This document shows positions 1-10,300 of a stretch of 23,505 nt of DNA, one piece after another. Location: the NCBI GenBank assembly GCA_920105805.1, contig CAKKTI010000310.1, forward strand, positions 2,497 to 26,001, in the 5' to 3' direction. Under the pieces are notes generated by a model. It did not search any database and was not told the origin of the DNA. It was given only the letters and a program-made list of their open reading frames with translations. A program made the translations under genes and the position numbers. This DNA comes from Condylostoma magnum. Its lineage: Eukaryota; Ciliophora; Heterotrichea; Heterotrichida; Condylostomatidae. The stretch's first letter is position 1; each line of letters begins with the position of its first letter.

Positions 1-779
1 ATACTTTGTCAAATAATCTTCAATATCAGAGCAAGGCTTGATAAATCTATCAAAAATTGTATTACAGTCTAAGTCAACTATAGACACACGTGCAACTTAT
101 AGCCCATTAATCGTTTTTACCATTTCGCAGTCAACAGCCAAGACAAGTCTTCTATAATCATTCTCATCTTCCTCATATGTTTATACATATCCTTCCTGAA
201 TTTCAGTGACTATGCAACTAGCTTCTAGTTAATCTTAATTCATTATATACTGCTCAAATTATGTAATATCTGATTAGCTTTTACCTTAAGGATCAGCTAC
301 TTACTCTCTTTTTTACTGCATTATTTATTAAGTTTTGTATATAGTGAAAAACTAGTCTAGGTAATTCTAACCAGTTTAGCTCTGTTTCATTGCTATACTT
401 ACTTAATTTTCCTCTAGAAGCGATAGGAGTAAAGGAGCATTAGCCCCATGATTTCTCAGAGTTAGAGTGTCAAGCCCAGGTACAAAAATAACACAAATTT
501 AGGAAATAAGGTTTTTATACTGGGTAAGATTTACCAGAATGTTTATCCAACTTGGGCCCTTTTGGGAAGTGAAGATGTCTTATACTAAATTATGTATATC
601 ACTTAGGAAGAATTGGCAATGTGACTTTGTAAAGACGAATTCTAATTAAATTTACTCGGACTAACTGTATTACGCTTAGGCTTTTTAGGCTTCTTTTTAT
701 TCAGTTTAACTCGCTTTAAATTAGCAAAGGAAGGCAGAGGAGCAGCTTTACGTTTGATTGGTAACTTTTTATTTTACAT
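1..779 (-). CDS. REXO-type RNA exonuclease (DEDD family), 3'-partial
   Basis: Probable 3'-5' RNA exonuclease of the REXO1/REXO5-like family, which trims structured or small RNAs, usually in the nucleus. The start is ATG at complement 777-779. The first ~40 residues are very basic (KLPIKRKAAP, NKKKPKKPKR), like a nuclear localisation signal. After a frame change explained by a short intron (642-655) the protein continues with LSDIHNLVQDIFTSQKGPSW and ICVIFVPGLDTL, matching the segment that precedes the nuclease domain in this family. The exonuclease domain then begins with LVLAVDCEMV and LQVARVSIVD. The D and E of VDCEM are the first two metal ligands. The rest of the domain lies beyond the left edge. 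TAA/TAG are read as Gln many times; I found no in-frame TGA. It is divergent from the gene at 883, with about 100 bp between the starts. The family call rests on motif recognition; the exact subfamily is uncertain. Confidence 0.82.
642..655 (-). other. Candidate 14-nt spliceosomal intron in the exonuclease gene
   Basis: The basic N-terminus (exon 1, complement 656-779) and the conserved exonuclease frame (complement 1-641) are in different frames. Joining them needs removal of a number of bases equal to 2 modulo 3. On the minus strand GTAAATTTAATTAG fits exactly, with GT and AG ends, and restores the frame. Longer GT starts ending at the same AG (20 or 32 nt) also fit. Heterotrich ciliates are known for introns of about 15 nt, so a very short intron is plausible here. 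Confidence 0.55.
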
Positions 780-882
780 CTTTTAAATATTGTAATGAAT
801 AAGCGTAAAGGTTTATTAGAGCTATGAAGTTGTTATACAAGTTCTCATTTTATACTAATTTATAATCAAAAAAGCTTATAAA
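780..882. promoter_or_regulatory. Divergent intergenic region
   Basis: About 100 bp between two divergent starts (exonuclease ATG at complement 777-779, coiled-coil ATG at 883). It is AT-rich and must carry both 5' leaders and promoters. I see no motif I could name. Confidence 0.4.
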
Positions 883-1791
883 ATGTCAGAAATCTATAAC
901 AATAGCAAATAAGTGTTCAAATTTCAGCCCCATCGTAAGCATAAAAGCCTTTCCATATAGGAAACAGTAGGCAAGCAATCAAGTCTATCAAAAATTTCTT
1001 ATGAAGTCAGCTACGACTTTAACGAATTTTTCAAGAAATCGAGCAGACTGTTAAAAACTAAGCAATAGCAAATAGAAGGGAAAGAAAACATTTTATAGCT
1101 CTAGGATCTCGATTTAGACACATAATCAACAGATAAGAGCAGATATTAAAGGTAAATTACTAGCACTAAGGCTAGTACTTGCGTATCGAAACAGAGCTTG
1201 CTATTGAATGATTCTTTATACAAGATTAAATAGATTGAAATAGAAACTGCTAATTTACAGTGGAAACTAAGGCAAAATAAAGCTTAGGTTAAAAGGGAAA
1301 AATGAAATCAGATCAGAGAGTAAAAGAAATTAGATAGAATAAGTTAATCTTAAGAGTTTTTAAAGGAGGTAAGGTTTAATGATAAAACACGTTAATAATT
1401 CAAGAAGTAAAAAAAAATTAGAAGGTTAAATGAGAAGCAGCAGAGTACTAGTTTTAGGTAACTAGAGATTGAAGAAATGAGAAGATTTAAAAGGGTATTA
1501 CAGGAATAAGAGGTAAAATAAGATTAAGATTAGTTTTAAAGAAATATACGAGCTAGGAATAACCAAAAAGACCTTTAAAAGGATAAAAATATACTAGATA
1601 AAAATCACTAGTAGTAAATAAGACTGTACAGATAAGATAGCACCACTGCTAAAAGAATTTTAAATGATAAATACCACAGAGAGACAATTAGAAGGATAAG
1701 AAAAACAAGATCTACTTCAATTCACCATAAAGAAGTGTACTTAAATCAACTAAAGTAAAAGCTCAGTAGGATTGCATTGAAAGCTAATTAG
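883..1791 (+). CDS. Basic coiled-coil protein, function unknown
   Basis: About 302 residues from ATG 883 to TAG 1789-1791 (TAA at 1798-1800 is the alternative stop). It is strongly charged and rich in Gln, Lys and Arg, with long helical stretches such as KIKQIEIETANLQWKLRQNK, LEIEEMRRFKRVLQEQEVKQ and REQKKLDRISQSQEFL, so coiled coil is likely over roughly residues 100-280. Most of the Gln are TAA/TAG codons. One in-frame TGA (1303-1305) would be Trp in the context KREKWNQIREQ. I recognise no family; cytoskeletal or basal-body coiled-coil proteins of ciliates look like this, but that is only a resemblance. The same frame runs on without TGA into the ankyrin gene at 1837, so a single fused protein cannot be excluded; the AT-rich 45-bp gap with clustered TAG/TAA argues for two genes. 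Confidence 0.6.
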
Positions 1792-1836
1792 TATATATAA
1801 AAACAATTAAAAATAACCTTATTTTATATAGCAAAT

Positions 1837-2409
1837 ATGCACGAAGAGTCCCGATCTCTTTTTAACTTACGTTACTCAATAAGAAATGCTATAACCTTTG
1901 ATAACTTGCAGCAAGTTTAAAGTATCATGGAACTAAACCCAACATTTGAGGCTGATAATTCTTTATTTGGAACAAATTCCTCCCTTCATTATGCTTGTTC
2001 AATTGGAGCTATTTAATCAGTTTAATATTTCATATAGACTTGCAATTGTGATATTAACTCTACTCAGTCTACTCATAACATGACTCCTGCTATGTTAGCA
2101 GTTTTGAGTAGTAATCAAGAGGTATTAAACTTTCTTATATCCTAGGGAGCTGACTTATCTTTAACTGACGGACTAGGTGAAAGTGTGATCCATAAAGCTA
2201 TACTAGCAGGTAATATTAAAATGCTTTAATTTTTGATAGAAGACTGTAAACTGGATAATTAGTTATATGCACTTTCCTAAAAAAGAGAAACAAATCCTAT
2301 AATTTACCTTAAAAACATGATAAAAAAAGGTAATCACCCTAATATTTTATCAGGAGTAGAAAATTGGCAGTAGTACTTAGATGAAATATTAGATTATTTG
2401 TACATCTAA
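1837..2409 (+). CDS. Small ankyrin-repeat protein
   Basis: About 190 residues, ATG 1837 to TAA 2407-2409. Residues ~45-150 hold about three ankyrin repeats: SSLHYACSIGAIQSVQYFIQ, then MTPAMLAVLSSNQEVLNFLI followed by SQGADLSL, then ESVIHKAILAGNIKMLQFLI. Ankyrin repeats bind partner proteins; no catalytic domain is visible, so it is probably an adaptor. The C-terminal ~40 residues (ending LDEILDYLYI) are not repeat-like. After the TAA this frame has no TGA until 3121-3123, deep inside the next gene. The TAA at 2407 must therefore work as a real stop, although TAA codes for Gln inside this same gene. The gap to the monooxygenase start is 77 bp. Confidence 0.75.
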
Positions 2410-2486
2410 GTAACCTATATACGCAGAAAAGTCCAACGAGTCCCTTTGCTTGCATTTCGGTTTTTATTAGTTTATTAAATAATTAA

Positions 2487-3794
2487 ATGGCTGCGAAAGT
2501 ATGTATAATCGGGGCTGGTCCTTCCGGACTAGCTTTAATCAACGCGTTCAAGAACTCTAGTACTGAGTATGATATAACAGTCTTTGAGAAGCAAAGCAAC
2601 TGGGGTGGACTATGGAACTACAGCTGGCAAACGGGGTTAGATAACTACGGCGAGCCAGTCCATAGTGGGATGTATAGATTCCTTTGGATAAATGCTCCAA
2701 AGGAGGGTCTAGAGTTCCCAGACTACCCTTTCGATAAGCATTTCGATTCACCTTAGCCATCTTTTCTACCCAGGAAGTATATTCAAGATTATATTTCAGC
2801 TAGATATGATCATTAGTAGATAGACCGTAATTTAATACGATTTAACACTGCAGTTAGAAACGTATCCTACAGTGATAACTAATTCCATGTTATAGCCTTT
2901 GATCTAGCACAGAATCAGCAAATTAATCAGACCTTTGATTATGTTGTTTGTGCCAATGGCCATTTTTCTACTCCCTCTTTACCAGAAATTCAAGGATTGG
3001 ATGGATTCAGAGGAAGAATTCTACACTCCCATGATTTCCGCAACCCTGAGGAGTTTAAAGGCCAGAATGTGCTATGCATTGGGAACAGTTTCTCAGGTGA
3101 GGATATAGCTGTTTTTGCTATGAAGTACGGTGCTAATTCTGCTGTTGTTTCTTATCAAACTGCTGCTAAAGGTTACAAGTGGCCTTACAATATAGATGAA
3201 GTCCCTCCTGTATAAAACGTCGACGAGCACTCTGTTACTTTTACTGATGGATAAACAAGGCAAATTGACGTTATTGTCTTAGCAACTGGATACCAGCATA
3301 ATTTCTAATTTCTATCCAATGACCTGAGATTAAATGCACAGTGCACATATTGGATAGATAATCTATACAAGGGAGTGATGTACATGCAGAATCCTAAGTT
3401 GTTTTACATAGGAATGCAAAATCAGGCATTTTCTTTACCTATGTTCGATGCCTAGGCATGGGTTATACGAGACATTATCTAGCAATCAATCCAAGTTCCC
3501 ACCCAGGAATAGATGGAAGCGGATAACCAAATTTGGGCGGATAAGCAGCAGTAGATAGCCTCTGTATTTGATGTCATAAGATTCCAGGCAGATTATATAC
3601 AGTAACTGAGAGAAATGACTGATATTCCAAGCATAGACATTGAAAAGTATGTTGAGATATTCAACGGCTGGGCCACGAGCAAGGGTACTGATTTAGTTAG
3701 TTTTAGGAATCAAACTTACACCTCTGCTGTAACCGGAACTGAAGCCTCAAGGTTGGATAGACCCTGGACTGAAATTATGGGTGAAGAGTTTTAG
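2487..3794 (+). CDS. Flavin-containing monooxygenase
   Basis: FAD- and NADPH-dependent monooxygenase that oxygenates soft nucleophiles (N or S) in small molecules. It has about 435 residues and no intron. Features in order: the FAD Rossmann motif GAGPSGLA at residues ~9-16; [31 protein letters not shown]; the FMO-identifying motif [11 protein letters not shown] (~172-182); the NADPH-binding motif GNSFSGED (~194-201); and LATGYQHNF near residue 265. The length is slightly short of animal FMOs and lacks their C-terminal membrane anchor, so it is likely soluble, like fungal and protist members. TAA/TAG are Gln at many sites (for example the TAG directly after FDSP). The stop is TAG 3792-3794, or TGA 3804-3806 four codons later. 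The TAG stop is preferred because it abuts the opposing gene exactly instead of overlapping it. The substrate cannot be told from sequence. Confidence 0.93.
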
Positions 3795-4244
3795 CTAGTT
3801 AGTTGATCTTTTCTTCCAATCACTCTTTTTTACTCTTACAGGTCTTCCTCCAATCAACGCACCGTTCATTTCTCGAAATGCTCTTAAATAGTCATCAGGG
3901 TTTCCTATGCTTACAAATCCATATCCTTTGTTTTTTCCATTACGTTTATCTTTTATCAGCTTGGTTTTAAGCAGAGATTTATACCTTTTAAACGACTTTT
4001 CAAACATTTCATCATTCACAATACTAGATATGTTACCTACCCATAGTCTAAAATCATTTTGAGATCATTCTTCAAGGGTTGGGTCAACTCATACTTTTGG
4101 GCCTAGTTTTCTTACAGATTCTTTCCGATTCTGCCTGGAACTTTTAGTACATTTCTATACAGGTGGAGCAATTTCAGGAATTGGCATATTTTAGAGAATA
4201 AGTTCCTAATTTTCGTCAATTTTTCGCTTTTTAACAGGTTCCAT
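3795..4244 (-). CDS. RBM42: RBM42-like RNA-binding protein (single RRM)
   Basis: About 149 residues, ATG at complement 4242-4244. The protein has a short basic N-terminus (MEPVKKRKIDEN), a linker, and then the block characteristic of RBM42 upstream of the RRM, VWVDPTLEEWSQNDFRLWVG. The RRM follows with RNP2 LWVGNI and RNP1 KGYGFVSI, then NPDDYLRAFREMNGALIGGR and PVRVKKSDWKKR, very close to animal RBM42. Both Trp in VWVDPTLEEW are TGA codons (complement 4089-4091 and 4065-4067), at positions where the family has Trp. RBM42 binds RNA and has been linked to splicing and hnRNP K. The protein is much shorter than human RBM42 and keeps only the C-terminal RRM region. Stop: TAG at complement 3795-3797. 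If only TGA were a stop, the protein would end at 3747 and overlap the monooxygenase. Confidence 0.9.
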
Positions 4245-4325
4245 TTTCTAATACTTAAACAACAACTTTACACAAAATTTCCTGCACGTAATTTTCCTGA
4301 TACATCGGTTATACTTTTAACTAAA
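4245..4325. promoter_or_regulatory. Divergent intergenic region
   Basis: 81 bp between the RBM42-like start and the giant surface-protein start. It must supply both promoters. No recognisable motif. Confidence 0.4.
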
Positions 4326-7300
4326 ATGTTCGTCTTTTTACTCTTGTAAAATCTTTTCCCTCTAGTCCACTCCGCGGCTACTATACCCTGCAACCCAGGA
4401 GTATGCGTTCCAAGCTATGTAACTTTTACTCAGCGTGGTGACAGGGGATGCGATGAAGGCTGCATGACCTAGAACTGCGGCTTTGACTCCCTGGCTGATC
4501 TTGATACGTTCAACCTTAGTACTTTCGATAAGGAAACTTCAGATTGCTACGAGCAGTGCATCTCTAATCACCCTGACTGCACAGAAGAATTATTAAACAA
4601 TGATGAGTGTGATACTGGTAAGGATTACTCAGAATGCAATTTTAAGGACTGTGGCTTTGATTTTGGGCAATGTGGGTACTGTAGTTCGTACTGTTTTGAA
4701 GATTTTTTGAACTCAGGGACAACTTGTGTCAATGAGTGTAAGAATCGTGAGTGTTACTACCAAAACAGCAACTGTGAAAATTCCTCTTATTGTGATCTAG
4801 GCTGTACTCTCGCAATGCTGAACAATGGAACTTGTGATGATAAGTGTTATAATGACTATTGCGAGGATGACAGGGGAGCGTGTGCAGATGACTCTCTCTT
4901 TTGTGATAATATTCCTGATGCAGATGGTGATAAGAATTTATGTTTGCTTTAAATGAGAGATTCTCCAGATTGCTTTGAGGAGTGTCGTAATGCGTAATGT
5001 GATTCAGTAGCCTGTAGGTGTAGTTCTAGTTGTACCTATGAGATGCAGAATAATAATTCATGCAATTTTGCTGAGTGTAATAATAAGGATTGTAGCTGGG
5101 ATAATGAAGAATGTACTACCTGCGCTATTGGATGCTATAGTGTGGGCGGAGATTCTAATTACGGGCAATGTTTACCCCAGTGCTTAGTTGGAGCCTGCGA
5201 ATGGGACTAAATCTTACCGAATCCATCGAGGTGTACTGACTAGAAAAAAATAAGTGTAGCCGTATGGAATCAAATCATTCAGAAAGATATTAATTATTCA
5301 GCAATCTATAATTTTGATGAATGCTCGTAGGGTTGTGATTACAATGATATTAGTAATGGAGTTTGTGATTAATAATGCAATAATTAGAGCTGCGCATACG
5401 ATGGGGGAGATTGCTAAGCTACATGTTCTGCTGACTGTGGTAAATGTTATATGAGTAATAATTAAGAGTTTTGCCTTACTTGCACTAATTCTACTCACGT
5501 TTTACTGTTTGGACATTGTGTAGCTGATTGCCCTAGTATGTATGAAGTTTAATAAACAGGAGTTGACATTGCCCCAGGAAACTAATTAGAAGTTTGTGTG
5601 TTAAAGGAAGATATTACGGCTGCAGGCACTCCGCACAATATATACGTTAAATAAGGCGCAACAGGAGGAGATGGTAGCTTGGCTAGTCCTTATGGAGATT
5701 TAGTCACTGCATTCGAACGTTTATAAAAAAAATATACAAAAATTTCACTGATTAAAGGCTCCGCAGATTATGTTTTTGGAAAATCTAACAATGCTGGAAA
5801 AGGACAACTGTTTGAAGATGCATATGATCCTCTCAATTTTAGTCATTATTTCCAACCTCTACAAATAGAAATTACTCCTTATTATTGTACATCAGACCCA
5901 GCTGGCACTACAACTCCCGGATGCCTCTCCCCTAACGAAAAGATCACAATCAAATAAGAAATAAACACTACAGAATGACAAGTTCCTAAATTAACAACAA
6001 ATGAAGGCCTAACACTAAAAATAAGTAACATCATCTTTGACGGAGATGGAATTCTTCAAGCATTAGATAATAGTTGTAATAGCCCAACTGGATAAGATTA
6101 CTGTGACTATTGTCCCTATTATAAATTTAACCCTTAAAGTAGATCTTATAAAAGTGATAAAGATGCAGATCTGGCTGATGATACATACTTAGATTCCAAT
6201 GCTGACATTTGCGAAAAATGGATAGATGATCAGCTCTTTGTTATTGAAGGAAATGGAACAATGGAACTAACGAATGTTGAGATCAAAAATTATAGAATGG
6301 GACTAGGCAGTATTATAAAAGGACTCGGAAAGATGAATCTAACCATGATAAATGTGGATTTTACTAATCTGGTATTTAGATAAATTAATGGAGAGTCAGG
6401 AATTGGAGTTATTTACAATGACTTATAGTCAGGTTGTGATATTAGTGATACATTAGAGGAATTTGACTGTGGTAAAATTTTATATGATGGTGGAAATGTT
6501 ACTTACTTGAATAATGGCTATGAGTATGAAAACAGTAGTAATTATAACGACTTCTATGGATTTATTTATCTTATGAATTCAGAGCAAGTAATAATCTAAA
6601 ACGTGAATTTCAAAAGAAATCTGATGTTTACTACAAATTATACAATGAATTTAACCGGTCTAACAGGATAATTAATGTATTTTCAGGATGTTTTGGAGTT
6701 AAAAATAGATAACTGTGTATTTGATAGAAACATTTCAGGTGGCTCCTTTATCAATCTTGCAATGTCTTCAGTTAATTATCCTTATGTATATGATAACGGA
6801 GATGCCAAGTACAATAATTTAGCTCATGTCACTATTTCTAACTGCCAATTTACCAACAATTACTCCTCTAATGATCTAATTTTTACTTATTCCTCTCAAG
6901 GAATGAATGAACTTCCTAACTTTTTGGTGACTACTAATACTTTTGATTACAACTTTGCCAGAAGAGGAAACTTTTTTAACATAAACCATACTGGAAGATA
7001 AGATGGATTTTATAAAGTAGGAATGACTAGGCCAGAAGAAGATAAAACAGGTGAAAAGTTTACTCTTACATTTGATCCAAAATGGATAGTATTTACTGCT
7101 AACACTTTCACTAATAATCAGGGTAGAGGAAATGCGTTTATTTTCCACCTGTAATCATTGTATAACCTAGAGTTCAATACTGTGACTATTCAAAATAGCA
7201 AATAGATTAACTATGAAGACATCAACAGTAGAATATTTGGCGATATAACATCAAGACGTTTGTTAGATGTTCCCTCAGATAATAATACTGGGCTAATATC

Positions 7301-10300
7301 AGATGGAAATTCGTATATTACTAAGTCTATTTCATCAAATCCATTTACATCTAGTGAAATTATAATTGGCAGTATCTAACTAGGCTAAATATACTCTATT
7401 GAGTTTAATACATTTATCTTCGACGGAAACTAATAGCATAGTGATTGTGCTGAGGCTGCTTCCCCCATAGGAATAATTGTTAAAGATTTTGAATCAGAAT
7501 TTGAGATTAGCAACTCTATTTTCAGCAGTTCTATAGGAGGAGATACTATTGGAATTTATTTAGACATTACAACTACATCCTTGTCAGGTAGTTTAAGTAT
7601 CAGTAATACCCAATTCACATCTGGTTGCAATAGTGAGGGATATGGAGCTATTTATATAGAGGATCATACCTTTTTAATAGAAGCCACGCTAACTAATGTC
7701 GATTTTATTTCCAATAAGGCAGCATAAGGTACTGCTATTGCATTTAGGCAAGGACTAAGCTTAATACTTGATACTGTGAAGATAACATCAAATGAAGTCA
7801 CAAAAAGTTAAGGTAGCATAATTAATTATCGTGGAAGTGGTCAATAAGGTGAAGACCCGTAGTTTGTTCTGAATTCTGTGGAAATAAAACAAAATACGGC
7901 AAATGAGAACAGCTTTATTATTACCATTGCAGATGATAACGCGTATTTAAATAAATTGCAATTTAAAATTAATTCAATGACGGCAACAGACAATTAAGCA
8001 ACTGAAAATGGAGCATTTGTAGAAATTTAATCTTCAATCAAACTCACTGAATTATCTTTGGTAGAAAATTCTACTTTTAAAAGCAATAACTTCAACTACG
8101 GAATTCTACAGCTATTCTAGTTAGGAGGAATTCTTACTATTTACAACTGTGAGTTTTCATCAAATAAAGGACTGTATGGTGCAGTAATGAATATTCAAAC
8201 AGCAACAGAAGAAGATGACGAAAAGAATCGAGTAGTTTTGGAAAATTCTGTTTTATCTGGGAATGGAGATAACCAAATAATCCTAATAGCAGATTCTACT
8301 AAGTTTTCAAAATTTACCACAGTTAAGAATACGTTTTAGAACAATACAGGAGTAGTAATTGCAATCCAGTACGGTAACTACTCTGATACTCAATCTACAT
8401 GGAAAAACAATGCAGGAATAAGAGGAACATGCATATCTGCCAATCTCACCAGTTAGTTAGCACTCTCAGGATCAATTTTTCAGTAAAACAATGCGTCGAT
8501 ATCTGCAGGTGCAATTTTAATAAACGGTTAATCTAGATTTGAATGTGATGACTGTACATTTGACCAAAATGAAAGCAGTGATCACGGTGGAGCTGTATAT
8601 ATTGAGTAGTAGTCTATTGTAGTCGTTAAAAACAGCACTGCTAGTAAAAACAAAGCGAAATAAAATGGATCCTTTATATATTTAATAGGAAGTGTTCAAG
8701 ATGATTCATTAATTTTCAATACAGTTATACAGGAAAATGTATCAACTGAAGGAAGAGGGGTTGTGACGTTACTTAATGCACAGTTAACACTGTCTTAGTG
8801 CACATTAACTAATAATTAATCTGGCGAAGAATTTGCAGGAGTGGTTGCTATAATGTCTTTTCTTATAATCAACTAATAAACTGTATTTCAGGATAACTTA
8901 AATGCCCATAGAGGCATATATTTATACGCAAGTACTTAAAGCGAGATAGAAATAGAAAACTCAACCTTTTAAAATGGAAAAGCAGCAGAAGAAGGCACAA
9001 TGATATTTGCATCAAGTAACGCATCAATTATCAACTGTAATTTTTCGAACTTATAAGCCTCAGAGAGCACACTGGCTGCAATATCAGGGAGAAGTTAAAT
9101 AACCTTTTCACAGTGCACTATGACTAACTTAAAATCAACAGACGATGTAGGAGTAATAGAGATTGATAATAGTTATCTGTCAATGACTGATTGCTAGATA
9201 AGCGACTATAACAATGGATTTATTATAGGTTTTAATGTCTAAAGTATGGAAATAGACAATCTCACTGTAGACCAAGGCTCAACAGATGACAACGGAGGAG
9301 CTATTGACTGTGAAAGATGTAAAGGAATTACTATAAAGAACTCAACTTTTAAAAACATAACAGTAGGTGAGAAAGGAGGTGCATTATTTTTCCAAGAACA
9401 AGTACGAGATCCCGATGATCGGATAAAACTGTAAAATAATTCCTTTGAAAACTGCTCATCTTCGATAGGAGGTGCGATTTATGTATAAAATCACGACGTT
9501 GATATACTGAACAGCACTTTTAAGTCGTGCTCTGCAGAAACTGAATCAGGACATGAAGGATATTTAGGTAATGGAGGATGTGTGGCAATTCTTTGCTCTT
9601 ACGACTCAGCCTGCGTTTCTACTATAAGCACTAATAATTTCAATGATTGCCGTGCTACCTTTGACGGAGGGGCTATATACTGGGATCACAAGGCCCCTAC
9701 TGACGAGTCAAATGAGTATGTTGACTGTTAGGCCGACTACGCTCCAAATATAGCATCGTTTGCTGTGGGACTAAGGGCTCTAGATGCTGATGGTTAAGTA
9801 ATAGAAATGGCAAGCTAAGGTAATGGAAGAATTTTAAGCTCAATTCATTCATTAGGCAATATACCAAGTGGATAAGAAACTGATTCCTTGAATTTAAAAA
9901 TAGCATTAGTTGATATATATGGAAATATTGTGAAAACTGATAATAGTAGTGTTGCTAATTTGATTGCTGGTACTGGGGTTACTATTACAGGGACAACGCA
10001 GGCACAGGCGGAAAAGGGAATCTATGAATTTGATGATTTTGTAATAATTGCAGAGCCTAGTACTGATGTGGGTTTTTCTATTTAGACTAATGGAATTGAT
10101 AATACTAAAGTAGAAACCGCTGGGTATGACACTACCTAGTTCAACTCAAGTGTAGATATTGATGTAGGATTAAGAGACTGTGTATCTGGCGAGGTGAAAT
10201 AAACTAATGGCTCATGTTTCAAATGCGTTAGTCCTTAATACTCTATAGGAACTGGCAAAACAGCGTGCTTAAATACACCTACCGGGGCTTCTAGTTGTGG

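Noticed and set aside
6876-7148. Minus-strand ORF of 90 codons
   Set aside because: Antisense shadow of the beta-helix of the first giant protein; Ser/Ile/Lys-rich low-complexity content.
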